64,000 nucleotides of DNA from assembly GCF_013602415.1 (NCBI RefSeq), contig NZ_WPAG02000002.1:186001-250000 (forward strand). Reading direction: 5' to 3'. Under the pieces are notes generated by a model, which searched no databases, was not told the DNA's origin, and saw only the letters and a program-made list of their open reading frames with translations. The stretch is from Rhodococcus sp. B50. GTDB lineage: Bacteria > Actinomycetota > Actinomycetes > Mycobacteriales > Mycobacteriaceae. Of the stretch, positions 55,860 through 64,000 are shown piece by piece (position 1 is the stretch's first letter; every line of letters starts with the position of its first letter). A program made the position numbers and the translations under genes.

Positions 55860-57053
55860 GTGACCGCAACGACACCGTCAACGCGCCCGTCCCTTCCGCC
55901 TCTGGTGGAACCCGGCGCGGAGCTCGGTCGCGAGGAGGTCGCCCGGTACAGCCGTCACCTGATCATCCCGAACATCGGCGTCACCGGCCAGCGCCGCCTG
56001 AAGAACGCGCGGGTGCTGTGCATCGGCGCCGGCGGCCTGGGTTCGCCCGCCCTGCTGTATCTCGCGGCGGCGGGAGTCGGCACGCTCGGCATCGTCGAGT
56101 TCGACGACGTGGAAACGTCCAACCTGCAGCGTCAGGTGATCCACGGCCGATCCGACGTCGGACGGCCCAAGGGGGAGAGCGCCCGCGACAGCATCCTGGC
56201 GATCAACGACGGTGTGACCGTGCGCCTGCACGAGACGCGACTCGAGTCGAGCAATGCGGTGCAGCTGTTCGAGCAGTACGACCTGATCCTCGACGGCACC
56301 GACAACTTCGCGACCCGCTATCTCGTCAACGACGCCGCGGTCCTCGCGGGCAAGCCCTACGTGTGGGGATCGATCTTCCGTTTCGAAGGCCAGGTGTCGG
56401 TGTTCTGGGAGGACGCCCCGGACGGACGCGGCCTGAACTACCGCGATCTCTACCCCGAGGCACCGCCGCCAGGGATGGTTCCCTCCTGCGCCGAGGGTGG
56501 GGTGCTCGGCGTCCTGCCCGGCACGATCGGCACCGTCATGGCGACCGAGGCGATCAAGCTCGTCACCGGGATCGGCGAGCCGCTGCTCGGTCGCCTCATG
56601 ATCTACGACGCGCTCGCGATGTCGTTCCGGACGGTGACCCTGCGTCGGGATCCGGGACGGGTGCCCGTCACCGAACTCGTCGACTACGAGGCCTTCTGCG
56701 GGATCGTTCCCGATGTCGCCGCGTCGGCCCGCTCGGTCGTCACTCCCACCGAGTTGCGCCGGATGCTCGACGAGGGTCGCGACATCGCGCTGATCGACGT
56801 GCGCGAACCCGTCGAGTGGGAGATCGTCCGCATCGACGGTGCCCGGCTCGTACCGAAGGACCGCATCCTCTCCGGCGAGGCCCTCGCGGACCTGCCGCAG
56901 AACACGCCGATCGTGCTGTACTGCAAGACGGGCATCCGATCGGCCGAGGCACTCGAAGTGCTTGCGCGAGCCGGATTCTCGGACGCGACACATCTGCACG
57001 GCGGTGTGATCGCGTGGGCGCAGCAGGTGGATCCCTCTCTGCCGGTGTACTGA
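55860..57053 (+). CDS. moeZ: Adenylyltransferase/sulfurtransferase MoeZ
   Basis: 397-aa fusion of an E1-like ThiF/MoeB adenylation domain and a C-terminal rhodanese domain. The N-terminal domain has VLCIGAGGLGSPALLYLAAA (ATP) and DGTDNFATRYLVND; the rhodanese domain has the active-site Cys loop VLYCKTGIRSAEAL. In mycobacteria it activates and sulfurates carrier proteins such as CysO and MoaD-like proteins for cysteine and molybdopterin synthesis. GTG 55860 follows CAGGAGA. Zinc cysteines of MoeB are not evident. Confidence 0.94.
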   Translation: MTATTPSTRPSLPPLVEPGAELGREEVARYSRHLIIPNIGVTGQRRLKNARVLCIGAGGLGSPALLYLAAAGVGTLGIVEFDDVETSNLQRQVIHGRSDVGRPKGESARDSILAINDGVTVRLHETRLESSNAVQLFEQYDLILDGTDNFATRYLVNDAAVLAGKPYVWGSIFRFEGQVSVFWEDAPDGRGLNYRDLYPEAPPPGMVPSCAEGGVLGVLPGTIGTVMATEAIKLVTGIGEPLLGRLMIYDALAMSFRTVTLRRDPGRVPVTELVDYEAFCGIVPDVAASARSVVTPTELRRMLDEGRDIALIDVREPVEWEIVRIDGARLVPKDRILSGEALADLPQNTPIVLYCKTGIRSAEALEVLARAGFSDATHLHGGVIAWAQQVDPSLPVY

Positions 57054-57128
57054 CGGTGACCTCGTTGTGACCTGAAACAGCGGAGTGCCTTCCCGATCCG
57101 GGCGGTGTGCGGAGGTAGGTTGAGCTGC

Positions 57129-57983
57129 GTGAGCTCACCCGAACCGCCCCAGCACGTGTGCTCCACATTCGGTCTCCGCGACGTCGAACCGGTCCCGCTC
57201 GGGCCCGACTGGGACGGAGGTTTCAGGTGTGGGGACGTCGTGCTGTCCCGAGTCGCCGATCATGCTCGCGCGGCCTGGTCCGCCAAAGTGCGGGAGACTC
57301 TGACCGTCGACGGGGTGCGGCTGGCCCGTCCGGTGCGGTCCACCGACGGTCGCTATGTGGTCTCCGGATGGCGTGCCGACACCTACATCGTCGGCACGTC
57401 CGAACCCAGGCACGACGAAGTGGTTTCGCTGTCGCTGCGGCTGCACACTGCCACCGCGCAGCTCGAACGCCCCCGTTTCCTCATGCAGCCCCCGGTCGCA
57501 CCCTGGGAGGACGTCGACGTCTTCGTTGCGGCCGATCGCGCGGCCTGGGAGACCGTGCCGTTGCGCAGTGCCCGCGCGGCCGGGGCGCCCGAGACGGTGA
57601 CACCCGACGGCCGCAAGAGCCTCGACCTGATCAACCAGCTCGCGACCTTCCGCAAGCCGGTGCACCTGCCCGACCAGCTCGTCCACGGCGACCTGTTCGG
57701 CACCGTCCTGTTCGCCGGGCGCGCGGCCCCCGGCCTGACCGACATCACCCCCTACTGGCGTCCGGCCTCGTGGGCGGCCGCTGTCGCCGTCGTCGACGCA
57801 CTGTCGTGGGGCGGCGCCGACGAAGGCCTCATCGGCCGCTGGGAGGACCTTCCGGAATGGCCGCAGATGCTGCTGCGCGCCGTGATCTTCCGGCTCGCCG
57901 TGCACGCGCTGCACCCGCGCTCCACCGAGGACGCCTTCCCCGGCCTGGCACACACCGCCGACCTCGTGCGCTTCCTCCTGTAA
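57129..57983 (+). CDS. TIGR02569 family protein (kinase-like fold)
   Basis: 284-aa protein matching Rv3205c and TIGR02569. Parts resemble aminoglycoside phosphotransferase/kinase folds: LVHGDLFGTVLF aligns with the catalytic HGDxxxxN loop (His-Gly-Asp kept, later Asn not evident) and LTDITPYWRPASW with the metal-binding Asp region. GTG 57129 is chosen; an open frame begins at 57105. Substrate unknown. It is the last gene of the block syntenic with the Rv32xx region. Confidence 0.85.
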   Translation: MSSPEPPQHVCSTFGLRDVEPVPLGPDWDGGFRCGDVVLSRVADHARAAWSAKVRETLTVDGVRLARPVRSTDGRYVVSGWRADTYIVGTSEPRHDEVVSLSLRLHTATAQLERPRFLMQPPVAPWEDVDVFVAADRAAWETVPLRSARAAGAPETVTPDGRKSLDLINQLATFRKPVHLPDQLVHGDLFGTVLFAGRAAPGLTDITPYWRPASWAAAVAVVDALSWGGADEGLIGRWEDLPEWPQMLLRAVIFRLAVHALHPRSTEDAFPGLAHTADLVRFLL

Positions 57984-58105
57984 CACCTCACAGGGCGGCC
58001 GGGGCCGGGGTGAGCAACTCTTGACGCGACGGTCACCGCGGGCAGCACCGTAGCAACACCCGTTTCCTACCTTGGGGATCGACACGGACCCGAGGAGGAA
58101 CGGCG

Positions 58106-59560
58106 ATGACGACCTTCATCGAAAATGAAAGTCTCCAAGACAAATTCGCGCGCAAGCACAACATCGAGCGGTGGGACGCCGAGGATGTCGAGGCGTGGGA
58201 GGCCGGCGGCAAGCGGGTCGCCAAGCGCAATCTGATCTGGTCGGTGATCGCCGAGCACGTCGGCTTCTCCGTCTGGTCGATCTGGTCGGTCATGGTCCTG
58301 TTCATGCCCACCGAGGTGTACGGCATCGACGCCGCCGGAAAGTTCTTCCTCGTCGCGGTCCCCACGCTCGTGGGCGCGATCCTGCGCATCCCCTACACCG
58401 TCGCCACCGCCCGCTTCGGCGGTCGCAACTGGACCATCTTCAGTGCCCTCGTGCTTCTGATCCCCACCCTCGGGGCGCTGTACCTGATGTTGAACCCGGG
58501 CCACTCCTACACCACCTTCATGCTGGTCGCGGCACTCGCCGGGGTCGGCGGCGGCAATTTCGCGTCGTCGATGACCAACATCAACGCTTTCTACCCGCAG
58601 CGCCTGAAGGGCTGGGCCCTCGGACTCAACGCAGGTGGCGGCAACATCGGTGTCCCGGCAGTCCAGCTGATCGGTCTGCTCGTCATCGCCACCGTCGGCA
58701 ACACCGAGCCCTGGATCGTGTGTGCGGTCTACCTGGTCCTGTGTGCCGTCGCAGCCCTGGGCGCCGCACTGTTCATGGACAACCTCGGTGATCAGAGGGC
58801 CGACCTGCGGGCCATGGGCGCCGCGCTGAAGTTCCGTGACTCGTGGATCATCTCCTTCCTCTACATCGGCACCTTCGGTTCGTTCATCGGTTTCAGCTTC
58901 GCCTTCGGCCAGGTGCTGCAGATCAACTTCCTGGCCGGCGGCGACACCCCCGCCCAGGCCGCACTGCACGCCGCGCAGATCGCCTTCATCGGCCCGCTCC
59001 TCGGATCGATCTCGCGCCCGCTCGGCGGCAAGCTCGCCGATCGCATCGGTGGTGGGAAGATCACCCTCTACACCTTCGTCGCGATGGCACTGGCCGCCGC
59101 GGTGCTCATCGTCGCCGGCACCCTCGACGACCGCACCACCGGCGCCGCGAGCGGCGGTGTGCTGACCGCGATGGTGCTCGGCTTCATCGCCCTGTTCCTG
59201 CTCTCCGGGCTCGGCAACGGCTCGGTCTACAAGATGATCCCCTCGATCTTCGAGGCTCGTGCGCAGGACCTCGACGGACTCGACCGCGACGAGAAGGCCG
59301 CCTGGTCGCGCAGCATGTCCGGTGCCCTCATCGGATTCGCGGGTGCCATCGGCGGACTCGGCGGCGTCGGTATCAACCTGGTCTTCCGCGCCTCCTACGG
59401 CGGGCAGGCCCAGTCCGCGACGATGGCCTTCTGGGTCTTCGCGATCTTCTACCTCGTGTGCATCGCGGTGACCTGGTTCGTCTTCCTCCGCCGCCCCCAT
59501 CCGACCCTCACGAGCGAACCGTCCACCGAGGCTCCCGCCCCGGCCCGCGTCGCAGTCTGA
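58106..59560 (+). CDS. narK: Nitrate/nitrite transporter NarK
   Basis: 484-aa MFS transporter of the NNP family with about 12 helices. The nitrate signature GGGNFASSMTNINAFYP occurs near residue 150 and the second GLGNGSVYKMIP near 370; both belong to NarK/NasA transporters. A long intracellular N-terminus of about 45 residues precedes the first helix. ATG 58106 follows GAGGAGGAA. It is the first gene of the nitrite-assimilation cluster; uptake of nitrate or export of nitrite cannot be told apart here. Confidence 0.95.
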   Translation: MTTFIENESLQDKFARKHNIERWDAEDVEAWEAGGKRVAKRNLIWSVIAEHVGFSVWSIWSVMVLFMPTEVYGIDAAGKFFLVAVPTLVGAILRIPYTVATARFGGRNWTIFSALVLLIPTLGALYLMLNPGHSYTTFMLVAALAGVGGGNFASSMTNINAFYPQRLKGWALGLNAGGGNIGVPAVQLIGLLVIATVGNTEPWIVCAVYLVLCAVAALGAALFMDNLGDQRADLRAMGAALKFRDSWIISFLYIGTFGSFIGFSFAFGQVLQINFLAGGDTPAQAALHAAQIAFIGPLLGSISRPLGGKLADRIGGGKITLYTFVAMALAAAVLIVAGTLDDRTTGAASGGVLTAMVLGFIALFLLSGLGNGSVYKMIPSIFEARAQDLDGLDRDEKAAWSRSMSGALIGFAGAIGGLGGVGINLVFRASYGGQAQSATMAFWVFAIFYLVCIAVTWFVFLRRPHPTLTSEPSTEAPAPARVAV

Positions 59561-59590
59561 CCGATCCCCGGCACGAAGGAAGAGAACATC

Positions 59591-62107
59591 ATGAGCCGCA
59601 AGAACGTCGTCGTCGTCGGACACGGAATGGTCGCCCACCGCTTCGTCGAAGCCCTGCGTGTCCGCGACGAGCAGGACAACTGGTCGGTGACCGTGCTCGG
59701 TGAGGAGGCCGACGCCGCCTACGACCGCGTGGGACTGTCGTCCTACGTCGGGTCCTGGGACCGCAAGGAACTCGCCCTCGCCGGAAACGACTACGCAGCA
59801 GACGATCTCGTCGACCTGCGTGTCGGCACCCGCGCCGTGGGAATCGACCGCACGGCCCGCACCGTCACCACCGCCGGCGGCGACGTTCTGCGCTACGACA
59901 GCCTCGTCCTCGCGACCGGCTCGTATCCCTTCGTCCCGCCGGTGCCCGGACACGACCTGCCGGACTGCTTCGTCTACCGCACCCTCGACGATCTCGACGG
60001 CATCCGCGCCGCAGCCGAACGCGCCGAGGCCACCGGCCGCGCCGGTGTCGTCATCGGTGGCGGTCTGCTCGGACTCGAGGCCGCCAACGCGCTGCGCCTG
60101 CTGGGCGTGACCCCGCACGTCGTCGAATACAACAACCGGCTGATGCCCGCCCAGGTCGACGAGGGCGGCGGCCGCGTCCTGGACCGTCTCGTCACCGACC
60201 TCGGACTCGTCACCCACCTCGGTGTGGGCACCGAGAAGATCGAACCCGGGCCGGAGGGGCTGCAGGTGAGCCTGTCCGACGGGAGCGTCATCGACGCTGG
60301 GCTCGTCGTCTTCTCCGCCGGTGTCCGTCCCCGCGACGAACTCGCCCGGGAGGCCGGACTCGAACTCGGTGGTCGCGGCGGTGTGCTCACCGACCGCGCC
60401 TGCCGCAGCACCGCGGACGAGGCCGTCTACGCGATCGGCGAATGCGCCGCCGTGGAAGGCACCTGCTACGGACTCGTCGCCCCGGGCTACAGCACCGCCG
60501 AGGTCGTCGCCGACCGGCTCGTCGGGGGCTCCGCGGAGTTCCCCGGCGCCGACCTGTCCACCAAGCTCAAGCTGCTCGGCGTGGACGTCGCGAGCTTCGG
60601 CGACGCACACGCGACCACCCCGGGTGCGCTGGAAGTCGTGCTGTCCGACTCCGCGAAGGGCACCTACGCCAAGCTCGTCGTCTCCGACGACGCGAAGACC
60701 CTGCTCGGCGGCATCCTCGTCGGCGACGCCTCGGCCTACGGCACGCTACGCCCGCTCGTCGGCCGCGAGCTGCCCGGTGATCCGGCCACACTGATCTCCC
60801 CGGCGGGGGAGAAGCCGGGCGCCGGCTCGCTGCCCGACGACGCCGAGGTGTGCTCGTGCAACGGCGTGACCAAGGGTGCGATCTGCGGGGCGATCGCCGA
60901 GGGAGCCTGCGACATCGCGCAGATCAAGTCGTGCACGAGCGCCGGCACCACCTGCGGCGGCTGCCTCCCGAGCGTCAAGCAGCTGCTCGCCCAGTCGGGT
61001 GTGCAGATGTCGAAGGCCCTGTGTGAGCACTTCGAACAGTCCCGGGCCGAGTTGTTCCAGATCGTCCAGGCCACCGGAATCCGCACCTTCTCCGCACTCA
61101 TCGCGCAGTACGGCACCGGGCACGGTTGCGACATCTGCAAGCCGGTGGTCGCCTCGATCCTCGCCTCCACCGACTCCGACCACATCCTGCACCCGAAGCA
61201 GGCCGGCCTGCAGGACACGAACGACCACTTCCTCGCCAATATCCAGAAGAACGGCACCTATTCGGTCGTGCCGCGTATGCCGGGCGGCGAGTGCACGCCC
61301 GAGCAGCTCATCGTGATCGGTGAGGTGGCACGCGATTTCGGTCTCTACGTCAAGATGACCGGCGGCCAGCGCATCGACCTGTTCGGTGCCCGCGTCGAAC
61401 AGCTCCCGCAGATCTGGAAGCGGCTCGTCGACGCCGGCATGGAATCCGGTCAGGCGTACGGCAAGTCGCTGCGCACCGTCAAGAGCTGCGTCGGTTCCAC
61501 CTGGTGCCGCTACGGCGTGCAGGACTCGGTGGGGATGGCCGTCGCCCTCGAACTGCGGTACCGCGGACTGCGATCGCCCCACAAGCTGAAGATGGGTGTG
61601 TCGGGCTGCGCCCGCGAATGCGCGGAGGCGCGTGGCAAGGACGTCGGGGTCATCGCCACGGAGAACGGCTGGAACCTGTATGTGTGCGGCAACGGCGGCC
61701 AGTCGCCCAAGCACGCGCAGCTTCTTGCCGGTGGTCTCGACGACGAGACCCTCATCCGTTACATCGACCGGTTCCTGATGTTCTATGTGCGCACCGCCGA
61801 CCGGCTCCAGCGCACTGCCCCCTGGCTCGAGGCGCTCGAAGGTGGGCTCGAGCACCTGAAGGATGTCGTGTGCAACGATGCCCTCGGTATCGCCGACGAT
61901 CTCGAGGCCGCGATGGCCAAGCATGTCGGCGGTTACAAGGACGAGTGGGCCGGGGTCCTCGAGGATCCGGAGAAGCTGGCGCGGTTCGTGTCGTTCGTCA
62001 ACGCCCCCGAGCAGCCCGACCCCACGGTCCGCTTCGACGACAGCGGCCCCCGCAAGGTGCCCGTCCTCGTGGGAATGCCGGGTATCGGACCCGGAGCAGG
62101 GGCCTGA
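59591..62107 (+). CDS. nirB: Assimilatory nitrite reductase NADH, large subunit NirB
   Basis: 838-aa siroheme enzyme reducing nitrite to ammonium. Order: FAD domain (VVVGHGMVAHRF), NAD domain (IGGGLLGLEAANAL), a BFD-like 2Fe-2S domain with CSCNGV and CTSAGTTCGGC, then sulfite/nitrite reductase repeats. The siroheme/4Fe-4S cysteines are in KSCVGSTWCRYG and GVSGCARECAEA. ATG 59591 is clear. It is followed by nirD and a siroheme gene. Confidence 0.97.
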   Translation: MSRKNVVVVGHGMVAHRFVEALRVRDEQDNWSVTVLGEEADAAYDRVGLSSYVGSWDRKELALAGNDYAADDLVDLRVGTRAVGIDRTARTVTTAGGDVLRYDSLVLATGSYPFVPPVPGHDLPDCFVYRTLDDLDGIRAAAERAEATGRAGVVIGGGLLGLEAANALRLLGVTPHVVEYNNRLMPAQVDEGGGRVLDRLVTDLGLVTHLGVGTEKIEPGPEGLQVSLSDGSVIDAGLVVFSAGVRPRDELAREAGLELGGRGGVLTDRACRSTADEAVYAIGECAAVEGTCYGLVAPGYSTAEVVADRLVGGSAEFPGADLSTKLKLLGVDVASFGDAHATTPGALEVVLSDSAKGTYAKLVVSDDAKTLLGGILVGDASAYGTLRPLVGRELPGDPATLISPAGEKPGAGSLPDDAEVCSCNGVTKGAICGAIAEGACDIAQIKSCTSAGTTCGGCLPSVKQLLAQSGVQMSKALCEHFEQSRAELFQIVQATGIRTFSALIAQYGTGHGCDICKPVVASILASTDSDHILHPKQAGLQDTNDHFLANIQKNGTYSVVPRMPGGECTPEQLIVIGEVARDFGLYVKMTGGQRIDLFGARVEQLPQIWKRLVDAGMESGQAYGKSLRTVKSCVGSTWCRYGVQDSVGMAVALELRYRGLRSPHKLKMGVSGCARECAEARGKDVGVIATENGWNLYVCGNGGQSPKHAQLLAGGLDDETLIRYIDRFLMFYVRTADRLQRTAPWLEALEGGLEHLKDVVCNDALGIADDLEAAMAKHVGGYKDEWAGVLEDPEKLARFVSFVNAPEQPDPTVRFDDSGPRKVPVLVGMPGIGPGAGA

Positions 62108-62194
62108 CGACCGCTTACCCCGAGGGAACGAGCGGGTAACGCGCTCGAAACACCAGGCACCCAAACTTCAGGACAGCAGTTTCAAGGGAGGACA

Positions 62195-62632
62195 ATGATG
62201 ACCGTCATCGAGACGCACACCGTAGGGGGGTCGACGCGCGACAGCGTGTTCGACGGACGGCTGGAATGGACCTCGGCGTGCCCGCTCAGCCATCTCATCC
62301 CGGGCTGTGGCGTGGCCGTGCTGCTGCGCGGCGGCGAGCAGGTCGCCCTGTTCCTGCTCGACGACGGAACGCTGAGGGCAGTGGGCAACTTCGATCCGTT
62401 CGGCCGCGCCGCGGTGATGTCGCGCGGCATCGTCGGCGACCGGGCCGGCGAGCCCACTGTGGCGTCGCCACTGCTCAAGCAGATCTTCTCCCTCGACGAC
62501 GGCCGCTGCCTCGACGATCCGTCGGTGCGGCTGCCCGTCTACGAGGTGCGCGTGTGGGCGGGAGTCGTCCAGGTCCACAGCCTCGTTCCGCGCGACCAGC
62601 GGCACGAGGGCGCGACCGGAGAGGGTTCGTGA
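62195..62632 (+). CDS. nirD: Nitrite reductase small subunit NirD
   Basis: 145-aa Rieske-like small subunit. The usual Cys-His iron-sulfur ligands of Rieske proteins are missing, as is normal for NirD. Segments VGNFDPFGRAAVMSRGIVG and SPLLKQIFSLDDGRCLDD define the family. Two ATG codons in a row begin it (62195, 62198). The gap after nirB is 87 bases; the stop overlaps the next gene. Confidence 0.95.
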   Translation: MMTVIETHTVGGSTRDSVFDGRLEWTSACPLSHLIPGCGVAVLLRGGEQVALFLLDDGTLRAVGNFDPFGRAAVMSRGIVGDRAGEPTVASPLLKQIFSLDDGRCLDDPSVRLPVYEVRVWAGVVQVHSLVPRDQRHEGATGEGS

Positions 62633-63768
62633 ACGACGACACCGCACCGCTGCGGGGATTCACCATCGGCGTGACCGCGGCTCGACGCGCCGACGAGTTC
62701 GCCACGCTCCTCACCAGGCGCGGAGCCGAGGTCGTGCACGCCCCCGCCATCCGCATCATCCCCCTGTCCGACGACGACGAACTCGAGCGAGTCACCCGCT
62801 GCATGGTCGCGCAACCCCCGGACATCACGATCGCCACCACTGCGATCGGCTTCCGCGGCTGGATGGGGGCAGCGGAGGGATGGGGACTCGCCGACGACCT
62901 CGCGCAGGCACTCGGCACGAGCCGGATCCTTGCCCGGGGGCCGAAGGTGACCGGCGCGATCCGGGCCGCAGAACTCCGCGAGGAGTGGTCTCCCTCCTCG
63001 GAATCGTCCGCCGAGGTGCTCGAACTCCTGCTGAACGAGGGCGTCGCCGGCCGCCGCATCGCAGTGCAGTTGCACGGTGAGCGCACCGAATGGGAGCCCG
63101 GGACCGATGTGTGCGAGGCACTGCGCGCTGCGGGTGCCGACGTGGTGCCGGTCCCGGTCTACCGGTGGACGCCCCCGGAGGATCTCACGGCGCTCGACCG
63201 GATGATCGAGCAGATCGTCGAACACGGACTCGACGCCGTGAGCTTCACCAGCGCACCGGCCGTCGCGTCGATGCTCATGCGAGCCAAGGAGACCGGTTGG
63301 CTCGAGCCGATGCTGCGGTCGCTGCGCACCGGCGTCACCGCCGTGTGCGTCGGTCCCGTCACCGCGGCACCGCTCACCGAACTCGACGTGCCCGTGAGCA
63401 TGCCCACCCGCTCGCGGCTGGGTTCGCTCGCCCGGCACATCGCCGAGGAACTGCCCCGGCGGGCCGTGCGGATCGAGGCCGGCGGCCACGTACTCAGCCC
63501 GCGGGGACGCTGCGTGATCGTCGACGGCACCGTCCGGTGCCTTCCCCCTGCCGGGATGGCCCTGATGCGCACGCTCGTCGCGCGCGCCGGTCTCGTCGTC
63601 TCGCGGGAGGAACTCCTCGCGGCGCTGCCCGGCGGGGGTGGCGACACCCACGCCGTCGAAACCGCGGTCGCGCGGGTGCGCTCGGCTCTCGGTGCACCGG
63701 CGATCGTGCAGACAGTCGTCAAGCGCGGCTACCGCCTCGCCGTCGACCCGGAAGGAATGCACCCATGA
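62629..63768 (+). CDS. Uroporphyrinogen-III synthase fused to a winged-helix DNA-binding domain
   Basis: 379 aa, matching Rv0260c. The N-terminal HemD domain (about 10-265) has FTIGVTAARRADEFATLL and DAVSFTSAPAVASML; it would close the tetrapyrrole ring, the precursor of siroheme. The C-terminal domain (about 280-375) is an OmpR/PhoB-like winged helix: VSREELLAALPGG followed by HAVETAVARVRSALG and VVKRGYRLAV. No receiver domain is present. GTG 62629 overlaps the nirD stop, so it is made with the nitrite reductase. It may both serve and regulate the cluster. Confidence 0.9.
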   Translation: MNDDTAPLRGFTIGVTAARRADEFATLLTRRGAEVVHAPAIRIIPLSDDDELERVTRCMVAQPPDITIATTAIGFRGWMGAAEGWGLADDLAQALGTSRILARGPKVTGAIRAAELREEWSPSSESSAEVLELLLNEGVAGRRIAVQLHGERTEWEPGTDVCEALRAAGADVVPVPVYRWTPPEDLTALDRMIEQIVEHGLDAVSFTSAPAVASMLMRAKETGWLEPMLRSLRTGVTAVCVGPVTAAPLTELDVPVSMPTRSRLGSLARHIAEELPRRAVRIEAGGHVLSPRGRCVIVDGTVRCLPPAGMALMRTLVARAGLVVSREELLAALPGGGGDTHAVETAVARVRSALGAPAIVQTVVKRGYRLAVDPEGMHP

Positions 63769-64000
63769 CCGGTACACCTACCGACCCGGCCCTGCTCCTC
63801 GTCGCCCACGGCACCCGCAATCCGCGCGGTGTGGACATGATCGCAGCGCTCGCCGACGCCGTTTCCTCCCGTGTCGGCCCCACCCGCGTCGCCTTCGTCG
63901 ACGTCCTCGGCCCGTCGCCGTCCGAGGTCCTGCGCGATACCGACCGTCCGACCGTGCTCGTTCCGGCCTTCCTCGCCTCCGGCTATCACGTGCACACCGA
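63765..64000 (+). CDS. Sirohydrochlorin chelatase-like protein, 3' end outside window
   Basis: Only about the first 78 residues are visible; the frame is open at base 64000. The start ALLLVAHGTRNPRGVDMI has the conserved His of the CbiX/SirB chelatase family and resembles Rv0259c; the later part DTDRPTVLVPAFLASGYHVHT carries a second His. It would insert iron into sirohydrochlorin for the NirB siroheme. ATG 63765 overlaps the previous stop. Confidence 0.85.
   Translation, partial: MTGTPTDPALLLVAHGTRNPRGVDMIAALADAVSSRVGPTRVAFVDVLGPSPSEVLRDTDRPTVLVPAFLASGYHVHT

Noticed and set aside
57984-58105. GlnR binding site before narK
   Set aside because: A GAAAC half-site is present on the minus strand, but the second half-site is off by one base in spacing and mismatched; not convincing.
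58067-60610. Open frame of about 850 codons antisense to narK and nirB
   Set aside because: Same GC shadow effect; no recognisable domains.

Overview
The window is a high-GC actinobacterial chromosome segment that looks like Rhodococcus or a close relative in the mycolic-acid-producing Mycobacteriales. The evidence is the gene order: from the GtrA/purK/purE block (about 1.1 kb) to the TIGR02569 gene (about 58 kb) it follows the Mycobacterium tuberculosis block Rv3277 to Rv3205c almost gene for gene, with GTG starts, overlapping stop/start codons and four-base overlaps throughout. It is conserved core genome: I see no transposase, integrase, CRISPR array, tRNA or rRNA, and no gene-free stretch longer than about 300 bases.

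Layout. 1-1059: 3' part of a sensor kinase. 1.07-4.7 kb: GtrA membrane protein, purK-purE, a small HEXXH protein and a TIGR03089 protein. 4.7-10.3 kb: cell-wall assembly (LCP ligase; rmlD, rhamnosyltransferase wbbL, mannose-1-phosphate guanylyltransferase; SGNH hydrolase). 10.3-13.2 kb: coenzyme F420 genes fbiA-fbiB and a NUDIX hydrolase. 13.4-18.8 kb: whiB2 and mannose metabolism (phosphomannomutase, TobH/SIS protein, manA). 19.0-21.3 kb: alkane hydroxylase alkB, two rubredoxins and a TetR regulator. 21.4-32.4 kb: ahcY, tmk, mtrA-mtrB-lpqB, a ComF-like protein, hpf, secA. 32.4-39.4 kb: DUF6459, a HAD protein, a WS/DGAT-like protein with an altered catalytic motif, and a desaturase module (ferredoxin reductase plus two tandem desaturases). 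39.5-43.1 kb: rsgA, aroA, SRAP protein, YbaK deacylase. 43.3-46.6 kb: sigH-rshA, the 24-residue ribosomal protein bL37, a biotinylated TB7.3-like protein, pdtaS and whiB1. 46.9-58.0 kb: diacylglycerol kinase-like protein, GNAT, orphan ParA, an Rv3212-like protein, rhlE, ferritin-like protein, DUF3107, fasR, DUF3152, moeZ and TIGR02569. 58.1-64.0 kb: nitrate/nitrite assimilation (narK, nirB, nirD, a HemD-winged-helix fusion, and a sirohydrochlorin chelatase cut by the window end).

How it works together: several blocks serve the cell envelope. dTDP-rhamnose and the rhamnosyl linker, LCP ligation, GDP-mannose supply, SecA export, MtrAB-LpqB signalling and lipid desaturation are all here. Stress control is dense: WhiB1, WhiB2, SigH/RshA, PdtaS, MtrAB, FasR and an AlkX-like TetR. 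The last 6 kb make a nitrite-to-ammonium pathway with its siroheme cofactor genes.

The most notable non-coding signal is a 19-bp operator, AACCTACG-N4-CGTAACC. It occurs twice before the desaturase reductase and once before the second desaturase, which suggests an unnamed local desaturase regulon. Others are a cluster of ATTCGA hexamers under a good SigA promoter at whiB2, a GGAAC-N18-GTT promoter before sigH, and a CRP-type box before whiB1. Function calls rest on family recognition from the translated sequence; no database search was run.
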